Under the pieces are notes generated by a model. The model saw only the letters and a list, made by a program, of their open reading frames with translations, was not told the origin of the DNA and searched no databases. From Pseudomonadota bacterium (GTDB lineage Bacteria > Pseudomonadota > Gammaproteobacteria > Steroidobacterales > Steroidobacteraceae), in NCBI GenBank assembly GCA_025351005.1, contig JANXWS010000090.1, forward strand, positions 18,693 through 82,692: a stretch of DNA of 64,000 nt, in the 5' to 3' direction. Positions 10,066-20,400 of this stretch are shown piece by piece (within the stretch, counting starts at the first letter, position 1; every line of letters starts with the position of its first letter). The position numbers were made by a program, and so were the translations under genes.

Positions 10066-11400
10066 CTACTCCCCGGCGATCGTCATCTCGGCGACCAGTA
10101 TCGAGCCCGTCTGTATCGAGCCGCGCCGGTCGACGTCGCTGCCGACCGCGACCAGCCCGCCGAACAGGTCCTTGAGGTTGCCGGCGATCGTGATCTCGTT
10201 GACCGGGAACGCGAGCTCGCCGCCCTCGACCCAGAATCCGGTGGCGCCGCGCGAGTAGTCGCCGGTCACGCCGTTGACGCCGTGGCCCATGAGCTCCGTC
10301 ACCACGAGCCCGCGCACCATGCGCTTGAGGAGCGCCGCGTAGTCGTCCGCGCCCGGGCTCACGATCAGGTTGTGGACGCCGCCGGCGTTGCCGGTGGTGG
10401 CTAGCCCGAGCTTGCGCGCAGCGTAGCTGTCGAGCACGTAGCCGTCGAGCACGCCGCCCGCCACCAGCTCGCGGTCGCGGGTCGCGCAGCCCTCGCCGTC
10501 GAAGGGCGCGGACCCGAGGCCCCGCAGCAGGTGCGGCCGCTCGGCGATGTGCACGTGCTCCGGAAAGACGCGCTCGCCGGCCGCATCGAGCAGGAACGTG
10601 GCCTTGCGGTACTGCGCGGCGCCCCGCACCGCCGCGACGAAGTGCCCGATCAGGCCGCGCGCCAGCTCCGGCACGAACAGCACCGGCGCGCGCGTGGTCG
10701 GGATGCGCCGCGCACCGAGCCGCGCCGCGGTACGCAGCGCGGCCTGCCGGCCGATCGAAGCCGCGTCCTCGAGCGCGCGCCAGTCGCGCGCCGCGCTGTA
10801 CCAGTAATCGCGCTCCTGCTGCTCGCCGGCCGCGCCCACCACCACGCAGCTGATGGTCGCGTAGGTCGACGGATAGCCGGCGACGAAGCCGAGCGAGTTG
10901 CCGTAGACACGCAAGCCCCGGTGTGCGCCGACCGACGCGCCCTCCGAGTTCGTGATGCGCGGGTCGTGCCCGAGTGCGGCCGCCTCGCAGCGGCGCGCGA
11001 GCTCGATCGCGCCCTCGGCCTCGAGCGGCCACGGGTGCGACAGGTCGAGGTCGGGAACCTCGCGCGCGAGGGTCGCGGGGTCCGGCAGGCCGGCGCAGTC
11101 GTCCTCGGCGGTGAAGCGGGCGATCGAGACTGCCTTCTGGACCGTGTCCGCGATCGCGGGCCACGACAGGTCGCCGGTCGTCGCCGTGCCCTTGCGCTGG
11201 CCGACGTAGGCGGTGATGCCCATGCCGCGATCGCGCTGGTACTCGAGCGTCTCGACCTCGCCCAGGCGCACCGTCACCGAGAGCCCGGAGTCGACGCTGA
11301 CGCCGACATCGGCCGCCGAGGCGCCGGCGACGCTCGCCTCGGCGAGCGCCCGCTCGACCAGGGTAGCCAGTTCCGCGTGCGCAGGCTCTGCAGGCTGCAT
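10066..11400 (-). CDS. pmbA: metalloprotease PmbA/TldE
   Basis: VDSGLSVTVRLGEVETLEYQRDRGMGITAYVGQRKGTA...VNGVTGDYSRGATGFWVEGGELAFPVNEITIAGNL. Confidence 0.94.
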   Translation of the reverse strand: MQPAEPAHAELATLVERALAEASVAGASAADVGVSVDSGLSVTVRLGEVETLEYQRDRGMGITAYVGQRKGTATTGDLSWPAIADTVQKAVSIARFTAEDDCAGLPDPATLAREVPDLDLSHPWPLEAEGAIELARRCEAAALGHDPRITNSEGASVGAHRGLRVYGNSLGFVAGYPSTYATISCVVVGAAGEQQERDYWYSAARDWRALEDAASIGRQAALRTAARLGARRIPTTRAPVLFVPELARGLIGHFVAAVRGAAQYRKATFLLDAAGERVFPEHVHIAERPHLLRGLGSAPFDGEGCATRDRELVAGGVLDGYVLDSYAARKLGLATTGNAGGVHNLIVSPGADDYAALLKRMVRGLVVTELMGHGVNGVTGDYSRGATGFWVEGGELAFPVNEITIAGNLKDLFGGLVAVGSDVDRRGSIQTGSILVAEMTIAGE

Positions 11401-11448
11401 GGGGCTCCGGGGCCGGGATCAAACCGTCATTCTAGGCTAGGATGGGCC

Positions 11449-11976
11449 ATGGCGGTGCAGGACGACGACGAGCAGCAGGCCCGCGAGCGGCCGAACAAGA
11501 GCCTGCTCAAGCGCGAAGCCGCGGTGCTCAAGCAGCTCGGCGACGAGCTGGTCGCGCTGCCCGCGACCGAGCTCGACGCGCTGCCGCTGCCGGAGAAGCT
11601 GCTGGACGCGGTGCTGCTCGCGCGCCGCATCACCGCCCACGGCGGCGCGGCGCGCCAGCGCCAGCTGATCGGCAAGATCCTGCGACGCACCGACCTCACC
11701 GCGGTCCGCGCCGTGATCGAGGCGCGCGCGCTCGAGCAGAGGCTGCAGGCGCGCGACTTCCATCGCGTCGAGAGCTGGCGCGACCGGCTGCTGACGGAAG
11801 GTGCGCCGGCGATCGCGGCGCTGGGCGCCCTCGCTCCCGGGCTCGATGCGCCGGCGCTAGGACAGCTGGTCGCGCGCGCGCAGCAGGAGGCCGCGAGCGG
11901 CCGGCCGCCGGCTGCGGCGCGCGAGCTCTTTCGCCGGCTGCGCGACACGCTCGCCGCGGCCGATCCCAGCGCGTAA
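11449..11976 (+). CDS. darP: ribosome-associated protein DarP/YjgA (DUF615)
   Basis: PNKSLLKREAAVLKQLGDELVALPATELDALPLPEKLLDAVLLARRITAHGGAARQRQLIGKILR; divergent neighbour of pmbA. Confidence 0.93.
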   Translation: MAVQDDDEQQARERPNKSLLKREAAVLKQLGDELVALPATELDALPLPEKLLDAVLLARRITAHGGAARQRQLIGKILRRTDLTAVRAVIEARALEQRLQARDFHRVESWRDRLLTEGAPAIAALGALAPGLDAPALGQLVARAQQEAASGRPPAAARELFRRLRDTLAAADPSA

Positions 11977-11988
11977 AATCGGGGCGTC

Positions 11989-12489
11989 ATGCAGGCACTC
12001 GTCGGCATCATCATGGGGTCGTCCTCCGACTGGGAGACGATGCAGGCGGCGGCCGAGACGCTGACGCGCCTCGGCATCGCCCACGAGGTGCGGGTCGTGT
12101 CCGCGCACCGCACGCCCGACCTGCTGTTCGAGTACGCCGCTGCGGCCCGCGGCCGCGGCCTCGAGGTGCTGATCGCCGGTGCCGGCGGCGCGGCGCACCT
12201 GCCAGGCATGACCGCGTCGAAGACGATCCTGCCGGTGCTCGGCGTGCCGGTTCAGTCGAAGACGCTGTCCGGCCTCGACTCGCTGTTGTCGATTGCGCAG
12301 ATGCCGGCCGGCGTGCCGGTAGGCACGCTCGCGATCGGCAGCGCCGGCGCCACCAACGCGGCGCTGCTGGCCGCCGCGATCCTCGCCTGCAAGTACCCGG
12401 CCGTCGCGACCGCGTTGCTGCGCTTCCGCGCCGAGCAGACCGCGGCGGTGCTCGAGCAGCCGGACCCGCGCGGCGGCACGCGCCCGTGA
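11989..12489 (+). CDS. purE: 5-(carboxyamino)imidazole ribonucleotide mutase
   Basis: [40 protein letters not shown]. Confidence 0.96.
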   Translation: MQALVGIIMGSSSDWETMQAAAETLTRLGIAHEVRVVSAHRTPDLLFEYAAAARGRGLEVLIAGAGGAAHLPGMTASKTILPVLGVPVQSKTLSGLDSLLSIAQMPAGVPVGTLAIGSAGATNAALLAAAILACKYPAVATALLRFRAEQTAAVLEQPDPRGGTRP

Positions 12490-13568
12490 GGGTCGCGGTC
12501 ATCGGTGCTGGCCAGCTCGGTCGGATGCTGGCCCTCTCGGGCTATCCGCTCGGCGTGCAGTGTGCGTTCTATGACCGCAGCGCCGACACGCCCGGCGGCC
12601 AGGTCGGCCCGATCACGACCGGTGAGTTCGACGACCTGCCACGGCTGGCGGCGTTCGCGCAGGGCGCCGACGTCGTGACCTTCGACTGGGAGAACGTGCC
12701 GCTCGCCTCGCTCGCCGCGCTGGCGCGGCGGGTGCCGGTCTACCCGCAACCCGCAGCGCTCGCCGTCGCGCAGGACCGCCTGCTCGAGAAGACGCTGTTC
12801 CGCGACCTCGGCGTGCCGACCGCGCCGTTCGCGCCGGTCGACCTCCGGCAGGACCTCGAGGCCGCTGTGGCGCGCATCGGCACGCCCGGCATCCTGAAGA
12901 CGCGCCGCTTCGGTTACGACGGCAAGGGCCAGGCGCACATCCGCAGCCGCGCCGGGCTCGATGCGGCGTGGGCCGCGCTCGGCGGCGAGCCGCTCATCTA
13001 CGAGGGTTTCGTGCGCTTCAGCCGCGAGGCGTCGCTGCTCGCGGCGCGCGGCCGGCGGGGCGAGCTCGCCTGCTATCCGCTCAGCCTGAACGTGCACCGC
13101 GGCGGCATCCTCGCCGAGACGCGCGCGCCGCTGCGTCACGCAGCGCTGCAGGCGCTCGCGGAGCGCCACCTGCGCGCGGTGGCGCGGCACTTCGGCTACG
13201 TCGGCGTGCTGGCGATCGAGTTCTTCGTGGTGGGTGGCCGGCTGATCGCCAACGAGATGGCGCCGCGGGTCCACAACTCGGGGCACTGGACCATCGAGGG
13301 TGCGGTCACGAGCCAGTTCGAGAACCACCTGCGCGCGATCCTCGGCCTGCCGCTCGGCGCCACCGCCGCCCGCGGCCACGCGGCGATGGTCAACTTCATC
13401 GGCCGGCTGCCGGACGTCCGGCGGGCGCTCGCGGTGCCGGGCCTGCACCTGCACGACTACGGCAAGCGCGAGGCACGACCGGGCCGCAAGCTCGGCCACG
13501 CGACCATCGTCCTGCCGACGGCGAGCGCCCGCGACCGCGCGCTCGCGCGGCTGCGGCGCCTCGCCTGA
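12486..13568 (+). CDS. purK: 5-(carboxyamino)imidazole ribonucleotide synthase
   Basis: GTG start [23 protein letters not shown], 4-nt overlap (GTGA) with purE; ATP-grasp [18 protein letters not shown]. Confidence 0.95.
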   Translation: MRVAVIGAGQLGRMLALSGYPLGVQCAFYDRSADTPGGQVGPITTGEFDDLPRLAAFAQGADVVTFDWENVPLASLAALARRVPVYPQPAALAVAQDRLLEKTLFRDLGVPTAPFAPVDLRQDLEAAVARIGTPGILKTRRFGYDGKGQAHIRSRAGLDAAWAALGGEPLIYEGFVRFSREASLLAARGRRGELACYPLSLNVHRGGILAETRAPLRHAALQALAERHLRAVARHFGYVGVLAIEFFVVGGRLIANEMAPRVHNSGHWTIEGAVTSQFENHLRAILGLPLGATAARGHAAMVNFIGRLPDVRRALAVPGLHLHDYGKREARPGRKLGHATIVLPTASARDRALARLRRLA

Positions 13569-13667
13569 CGGCCTGCCGCGGGCCCCGCGGTTACCGCGGG
13601 CTCCGGCCGTATCGTATAGTGACGGGCGCCAGCACCGGCTCCCTGGCGCTGCGGGCGCACGCGGGCG

Positions 13668-14876
13668 ATGTACCTCAACCTGTTCCGGCTCAAGGAGTTG
13701 CCGTTCCGGCTCAGCCCGGATCCCGGCTACCTGTTCTTGTCGCCGCCGCACGGCCGGGCCATGGCCGCGATGCAGTCGGCGCTCGCGGCCGAGGGCGGCG
13801 GTGCCGTCATCACGGGGCTCCTCGGCGCCGGCAAGACGACGCTGATCGAGAGCTTGTGGCGCAGGCTCGGGCCCGAGGTCGCGCCCGCACGGCTGAGCCA
13901 GCCGCAGGTCGCGCCGCAGGACTTCCTGCAGAGCCTGCTGGTGCAGTTCGGGCTCGCGCCGTTCCAGATGAGCGAGGAGGAGCTCGGCACGACTGTCGAC
14001 CGCTTCCTCGGCGAGCAGCGCGCGGCCGGCCGCCGCGTGCTCGTGATCATCGACGACGCGCAGACGCTTGCCCCCGCCGTGCTCGCCGAGCTCGAGCGGC
14101 TCACCGGCCACGGTGCCCGCCAGCCGCTCGGCCTGATCCTGGCCGGCGAGCCGGGGCTCGCCGAGACGCTCGCGCTGCCCGAGCACGCCGCGCTGCGCGG
14201 CCGGCTCCACGAGACCGTGTACCTCGCGCCCTTGCCGGACAGCGACACCGCGTCCTACGTCCAGCACCGGCTCGACGTCGCGGGCGCCGGCGGCCGCCGC
14301 GTCTTCACCGACGCCGCGATCGCGGTCGTGCGGCGCTTCACCGGCGGCGTGCCGCGGCTCGTCAACCGGCTGTGCGACACGGCCATGATGGCCGCCTACG
14401 CGCACCACAAGGACACCGTCGATGCCGCCGAGGTGCGCGCGGCGGTCCAGGAGCTCAAGTGGAGCGAGTACGTGGCGCCGGTCAGCCGGCTGCCGACGGC
14501 GGCGCTTGCGCCGCGCACGGCCGCGCCGGAGCCGGCCGAGCCGGAGCCGGCCGCACCGCTGGTCGGGCGGCTGCACGTCATGACCGAGGGCCGCGAGGTG
14601 GCAGCGATCGACCTCCGGCCCGGCAAGCTGATGATCGGCCGCACCAGCGAGAATGACCTGCAGATCGAGTCGCAATACATCAGCCGACACCACTGCCGGC
14701 TGACCGTGACACCGGGAGGCGTCACGGTCGAGGACCTCAACAGCACCAACGGCACCGTCGTCGCCGGCCAGCGCGTGCGCCGCCACGGACTCAAGGATGG
14801 CGACCAGGTCGTGATCGGCCTGCACACGCTCCGCTACGCGGCCGGGCGGGCCGGCGACGGAGCCGCCACGCGCTAG
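13668..14876 (+). CDS. ExeA/GspA-like AAA ATPase fused to a C-terminal FHA domain
   Basis: N-term MYLNLFRLKELPFRLSPDPGYLFLSPPHGRA, Walker A GLLGAGKTT, Walker B VLVIIDDAQ; C-term FHA IGRTSENDLQIESQYISRHHCRLTVTPGGVTVEDLNSTNGTVV. Confidence 0.9.
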   Translation: MYLNLFRLKELPFRLSPDPGYLFLSPPHGRAMAAMQSALAAEGGGAVITGLLGAGKTTLIESLWRRLGPEVAPARLSQPQVAPQDFLQSLLVQFGLAPFQMSEEELGTTVDRFLGEQRAAGRRVLVIIDDAQTLAPAVLAELERLTGHGARQPLGLILAGEPGLAETLALPEHAALRGRLHETVYLAPLPDSDTASYVQHRLDVAGAGGRRVFTDAAIAVVRRFTGGVPRLVNRLCDTAMMAAYAHHKDTVDAAEVRAAVQELKWSEYVAPVSRLPTAALAPRTAAPEPAEPEPAAPLVGRLHVMTEGREVAAIDLRPGKLMIGRTSENDLQIESQYISRHHCRLTVTPGGVTVEDLNSTNGTVVAGQRVRRHGLKDGDQVVIGLHTLRYAAGRAGDGAATR

Positions 14877-14882
14877 GGGCCG

Positions 14883-15110
14883 TCAGTCGTCGAGCGAGCG
14901 CTGGTCGTAGTGCTCGGCGTCGGCCCGGTACGAGCGGCGGCGCAGAATCAGCACCAGGCCCGCGACCACGCCGACGGCGCCGAGCCCGAGCGCCGCGTTG
15001 GCCCAGCCGGCATCGGCGTACGGGTAGGAGGCGACGCCGAGCGCGACCCCGCCGGCCAGGTAGACGTACGGCAGCAGTTCGTAGAGGCCACGCGGCAGTC
15101 GCAGGTCCAT
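14883..15110 (-). CDS. small (75 aa) predicted two-TM membrane protein
   Basis: MDLRLPRGLYELLPYVYLAGGVALGVASYPYADAGWANAALGLGAVGVVAGLVLILRRRSYRADAEHYDQRSLDD; ATG at 15110. Confidence 0.65.
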   Translation of the reverse strand: MDLRLPRGLYELLPYVYLAGGVALGVASYPYADAGWANAALGLGAVGVVAGLVLILRRRSYRADAEHYDQRSLDD

Positions 15111-15163
15111 CGTCGCTCGCCTCCGTTGCGCCGGCGCATTATCGGCGCATCGCGGGTCCGGCG

Positions 15164-16621
15164 TCAGCCCGTGCCACCGACCGTCAGCGCATCGACCTTG
15201 ACCGTCGGCAGGCCGACACCGACCGGGATCGTCTGCCCCTCCTTGCCGCAGCTGCCGACACCGGCGTCGAGGCGCAGGTCGTGGCCGAGCATCGTCACGC
15301 GGCTCAGCACCTCCGGCCCCGAGCCGATCAGCGAGGCGCCCTTGACCGGGCGGGTCACGCGTCCGTCCTCGATCAGATAGGCCTCGCTGGTCGAGAACAC
15401 GAACTTGCCGCTGGTCGTGTCGACCTGGCCGCCGCCGAAGTTGACCGCGTACAGGCCCTTCTTCACCGAGCGGATGATCTCCTCCGGATCGTGCGGCCCG
15501 GCCAGCATGTAGGTGTTGGTCATCCGCGGCAGCGTCGTGTGCGCGAACGACTCGCGCCGGCCGTTGCCGGTCGGTGCCACGCCCATCAGCCGCGCGTTGA
15601 GGCGGTCCTGCATGTAGCCCTTCAGCACGCCCTTCTCGATCAGCGTCGTGCACTGCGTCGGCGTGCCCTCGTCGTCGATGTTGAGCGAGCCGCGCCGGCG
15701 CGCAAGCGTGCCGTCGTCGACGACCGTGCAGAGCGTGCTCGCGACGGTCTCGCCGATCCGGCCGGCGAACGCCGACGTGCCCTTGCGGTTGAAGTCGCCC
15801 TCGAGCGGGTGGCCGACCGCCTCGTGCAGCATCACGCCCGGCCAGCCGCCGGCGAGCACGACCGTCATGGTGCCTGCGGGCGTCGGCACGGCCTCGAGGT
15901 TGACGCTCGCGGCGTGCACGGCCTGTCGCGGCAGGTCGCGGGCCTCGGGCTGGGCGAGCAGCTCGGCGGTCGAGTAGCGCCCGCCCATACCGGCGTAGCC
16001 CTGCTCGCGGCGCGCACCGCTCTCCATGATCACGCTCACGTTCAGCCGCACCAGCGGCCGCACGTCGGCCGCCAGCACGCCGGCCGAGTTCGCGACCAGG
16101 ATGACCTCGTAGACGCCGGTCAGGCTCGCCATGACCTGTTTGACCCGGCCGTCGAGTTGCCGCGCCGCGCGATCGAGCGCGAGCAGGAACGACACCTTGT
16201 CGGCGTCGGCCACGGTCACCAGCGGATCGCCCGGCAGGTACAGCCGGTGACCGGTGACCGGCTGCGCGATGCGCACGCCGGTCGTGCCGCCGTGGCGGGC
16301 GATCGCGCGCGCGGCGCGGGCCGCCTCCTGCAGCGCCGGCAGCGCGATCTCGCCCGAGTAGGCGAAGCCGGTGCGCTCGCCGGCCATGGCGCGCACGCCG
16401 ACGCCGTGGTCGATGCTGTGCGAGCCCTCCTTGACGATGCCGTCCTCGAGCGCCCAGCTCTCCTCGCGGGCCAGCTGGAAGTAGAGCTCGGCCTCGTCGA
16501 GCGCGTGCTCGTGCAGGAGCGCGAGCACGCGCTCGAGCGCGGCGATGTCGAGGCCCGCAGGGGCCAGGATCAGGCTGCCCGCGAGCGCGAGCGGATCGGT
16601 GTCCTTGAGAACGGCGGCCAT
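15164..16621 (-). CDS. tldD: metalloprotease TldD
   Basis: Metalloprotease motif [28 protein letters not shown]; start trimmed to [23 protein letters not shown]. Confidence 0.95.
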   Translation of the reverse strand: MAAVLKDTDPLALAGSLILAPAGLDIAALERVLALLHEHALDEAELYFQLAREESWALEDGIVKEGSHSIDHGVGVRAMAGERTGFAYSGEIALPALQEAARAARAIARHGGTTGVRIAQPVTGHRLYLPGDPLVTVADADKVSFLLALDRAARQLDGRVKQVMASLTGVYEVILVANSAGVLAADVRPLVRLNVSVIMESGARREQGYAGMGGRYSTAELLAQPEARDLPRQAVHAASVNLEAVPTPAGTMTVVLAGGWPGVMLHEAVGHPLEGDFNRKGTSAFAGRIGETVASTLCTVVDDGTLARRRGSLNIDDEGTPTQCTTLIEKGVLKGYMQDRLNARLMGVAPTGNGRRESFAHTTLPRMTNTYMLAGPHDPEEIIRSVKKGLYAVNFGGGQVDTTSGKFVFSTSEAYLIEDGRVTRPVKGASLIGSGPEVLSRVTMLGHDLRLDAGVGSCGKEGQTIPVGVGLPTVKVDALTVGGTG

Positions 16622-16635
16622 GGTCTCCTTCGCGC

Positions 16636-17457
16636 TCAGCAGCCGAGCACGCGGTTGGCGAGCGCCGGGAATTCGGCGCGGGTCGCGGCGATCGCCGCGC
16701 GGTCGATGGTCGCGGTGATGATGCCGGTGCCGCGCGGCAGGCGCGTCAGCACGCGGCCCCACCAGTCGATGATCAGGCTGTCCCCGTAGGTCTCGCGGCC
16801 GTTCGGGTGCACGCCCGACTGCGCTGCGGCGACCACGCAGCAGAGGTTCTCGACCGCGCGGGCGCGCAACAGCGTCTCCCAGTGGGCGCGGCCGGTCGGC
16901 ACCGTGAACGCCGACGGCACCGTCAGGATCTCGGCGCCGGCGGCCGACAGGCGCCGGTAGAGCTCCGGGAAGCGGATGTCGTAGCACACGGAGAGCCCGA
17001 CCCGGCCGGCCGGCGTGTCCAGCACCACGACCTCGCGGCCCGGTGCCACGTGCGCGCTCTCGCGGTAGCTCTCGCCGGGCTTGCCCGGCACGTCGACGTC
17101 GAAGAGGTGGATCTTGTCGTAGCGCGCCCGGCAGCGGCCATCGGCGTCGTAGCACAGGCAGCTGTTGGTCACGCGGCCGTCCGCCGCGTCGCTCGCGAGC
17201 GGCAGCGTGCCGCCGATGATCCAGAGCTTGTGGCGGCTCGCGGCCGCGGCCAGGAAGTCCTGCGTCGGGCCCGCGCCGAAGCTCTCGGCCGCGGCACGCT
17301 TGTCGGCATCCTGCCGGCCGATGCAATTGAAGTTCTCGGGCAGCAGCACGACCGCGGCGCCGGCGCCGGCGGCCGCGTCCAGCAGCGCGCTCGCGGCCGC
17401 GAGGTTGGCGGCGACGTCGGGGCCCGAAGTCATCTGCACGGCGGCGAAGCTGGTCAC
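16636..17457 (-). CDS. carbon-nitrogen hydrolase (nitrilase/omega-amidase family)
   Basis: GTG start [31 protein letters not shown] (E), [13 protein letters not shown] (K), [15 protein letters not shown] (C) triad. Confidence 0.93.
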   Translation of the reverse strand: MTSFAAVQMTSGPDVAANLAAASALLDAAAGAGAAVVLLPENFNCIGRQDADKRAAAESFGAGPTQDFLAAAASRHKLWIIGGTLPLASDAADGRVTNSCLCYDADGRCRARYDKIHLFDVDVPGKPGESYRESAHVAPGREVVVLDTPAGRVGLSVCYDIRFPELYRRLSAAGAEILTVPSAFTVPTGRAHWETLLRARAVENLCCVVAAAQSGVHPNGRETYGDSLIIDWWGRVLTRLPRGTGIITATIDRAAIAATRAEFPALANRVLGC

Positions 17458-17467
17458 GCGCTGCTCC

Positions 17468-20400
17468 TCACTGCGGGGCGGTCTCACCGACACTCTGGTT
17501 CGCCTCGCGCGCCCGGCCGGCATCGATGCGCTCGACCTTGGGCGCATCCCAGCTGCCGGTGATGCGATAGTAGCCGCGCGCGAAGCCGGACAGTGGCTCC
17601 TTGAACACCGTCGAGAACAAGAGCAGCGCCGCCCCGACCGCCGGACCGCCGGCGAGCGCGCCCGCCGCCGCGAGCGGCCCGCCTAAATGGCCGGTCACCT
17701 TCGCGGTCTGGTCGTAGTCGTGCGCCCGGAAGCCGGTGCGGCCGATGATCCCGATCTCGGCCGCTGGCCCCTTCAGCACCAGGTTGCTCGTGTAGGCATT
17801 GCCGTCCCTGAAGTCGAAGTCGCCCCGGATCGAGTCGAACGCGAAGCCCTTGTCGGTCAGATCGCTGAAATCGAGCGTCAGGCGCCGCGGCAGCGCCGAG
17901 AGCGACATGAGCCCGAGCACGCGGCCGGCGCCCGGATCGACCGTCGTCAGCTGGCCCTTCTCGACTTCCATCTTGACCGAGCCCGACATGCGTCCGACCA
18001 GGTCGCCGTCGATGCCGCCCGGCCAGTGCAGCTCGCCGCTCGCGTGGCCGGCGCGCCCGGTCAGCGACGGCGCGAAACCCCACGCCGACAGCGAGTCGCG
18101 CAGGTCCGTGCTCGAGAGGCTGAACTCGAGCGCGGCCGTCTGGCCGCCCGCGCCGCCGCGCCAGCTGCCGGTGGCCGAAGCCTCGAACGAGTGACCCTTC
18201 AGCGTCGCGCGCTCGAGCGCCAGGCCGTGTTCGATACGCGTCACGTCGGCCTCGAGCGAACCGAAGTGCCGCTGCTGGATCTCGAGGCTCTGCACGCGGA
18301 TTGCAAGGGCCGGCTGCTCGCCGGGGTCGGTCGGCTGCGCGGCGGCCCCGCCGCCGGCAGGCGTGTCGCGCTCGCCGAGCACCAGCCGCTCCAGGTCGAT
18401 CGAGATCGGCGCGCTGCCCGGCAGCGACCACGGCACGACGACCGCGCCCTTCGCCGCGGGCCCGTCGACGTCGGCGTGCCACGCGTGGTCGCGGCTCTCG
18501 AGCGCGACGGTCAGCTCCGCGAAGTGATAGCCGAAGAGCGCGAAGCGGTCGACCGCGACCGTACCGCCGCGCAGGTAGTCGCTGACGCCGCGGCTCCCGC
18601 CCTCCGACAGCTGCAGCGCGAGCCAGGCCGACAGGTCGCAGTCCGCGATCCGCCCCTCGAGCCACAGGCCGCGGTCGTCGCGCAGCTGCGGCACGCCGCC
18701 GCCGAAGCGCAGCGTGCCGCGCGCGAGCCGCCAGCCGCTGTCCGCCGGCCGCAGGTCGAACACGCCCGCGTCGCGGCCGAGCTGCACGCGTGCGACGATC
18801 GCTGCCGGCCGGACCGCCTCGCGCCGCCGGAACGGCGGCGGCAGCGGCGCCGCGCCCGCAAGCAGGCCCGGATCCACGGTCACATCGGCGCGCAGGGCGC
18901 GCGTATCCTCCGCGGCCTTCTGGAGCGGCGCCGGCAGCCCGACCTCGAGGCCGCCGAGGCTCGCCTCGGCACGCACGGTCGCCGGCAGCCAGCGGAACTC
19001 CCACTCGTTGACCTGCGGGCGCGTGTCGCGCGCCGCGTCCTCGAGCACCGGCTCCGACTCCGGCCGCCACTCGAGGCGCGGCAGCCGTGCCACCGCCTTC
19101 CAGTCGAACGCGCCGTGCAGCCAGGCGTTCTTGGTGATGCCGACGAGCGGCTGCAGGTGCTCGGCGGTGGCGCGGCCCTGCGCCTCGAGGACCAGCACGC
19201 GGTCACCGGGCTTCCCCGTCGAGCCTGCGATCGTGCGCGCGCGGATGCGGGCTGGACCGCCGAGCACCGTCGCCGTCAGCTGCGGCGCGTTAAGCTCGCG
19301 GTCGTGCAGCGTGAACGCGCCGGCGATGTCGGTGATCTCGTCGTCGAGGCCGGGCAGGCGCGCACGCACGCCCTCGAGCCGGCCGTCGATGTCGATGGTG
19401 CGGGCGGCGAAGTTGCGGATCGGGAAGTCGAGCGCGACCTGCGTCGCCAGCGGACCCTGGCCGTGCACCCCCATGAAGAACTCGCCGAGCCGCGGCCCGA
19501 CCGGGGACGACTGCAGGAACGCGAGCGCGTCCCGGGCGTCGCCCTGCGCGTGCGCGCTCGCGGTCAGCTCGGCCTCGAGGAAGTCCGCCATCCGCACCTC
19601 GGCGCCGCTGATCGCGAGGCCAGCGATTTGCGCGCTCTTGGCACGCGCACTGAAGCCCTCGTTCCTGAACTCCGCATCGCCGTTCGCACTCTCGATGTCG
19701 GCGAAGCCGTCCTGGTAATGCAGGCGTATGCCCTCGAACGGCAGGCGCACGCGGAACAGCCCGCCGCCGTCGCGGAACGGGAAGCGGCGGGTCTCGCCGA
19801 CGAACTCGAGATGCGCCTCGGGGATGCGGCCGGCGATGAACGCGTGGTCGAGCCAGTCGACGGTGCGTGGCGGCAGCAGCTTCGCGGGCAGGTACTTGGG
19901 CGCGCTGCTGACGTCGGCGACCGCGACCTGCAGGTCGAGCACCAGGCGCGGCGACAGCTCCGCGTCCGCCGGCAGCCACAGGTGCGCCGCGCCGCCCGCC
20001 CGGCCGTCGCGCCCGTGGATCTCGAGGCCGCTGGCCGCCAGCCGCCAGCCATCGGGCTGCCACCAGTAGTCGACCTGTGCCCCGAGCGCGTCGGCTTCGA
20101 CCGGCGCTCGCAGCACCTCCGGCAGCTCGACCACGACGTGCCGCGAGCGCAGGCGCAGGCGGCCACCGGCGCCCGTGGCGACCAGATCGCCGTCGATGCT
20201 CGCGAAGCCCGGCACCGCACGCCAGGCGCCGAGGCCGAGCCCGGTGAAGCGCAGCCCGCCGTTGACCTGCCATTCGCCGGGGCGGGTGCCGCGCAGGGCC
20301 CGCAGGTCGACGACCGTCAGCGCACCGCGCGGCGCGAGCACGGTGCCGGCCTCGCGCACCGGGCCCTCCGGCAGCAGCGGCACCAGCGCTGCGAGCGCGT

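Noticed and set aside
7382-11422. 1346-aa minus ORF and 1127-aa plus ORF (7021-10404) overlapping yihY, the PLP enzyme and pmbA
   Set aside because: Shadow frames of well-supported genes; composition biased and no recognisable motifs.
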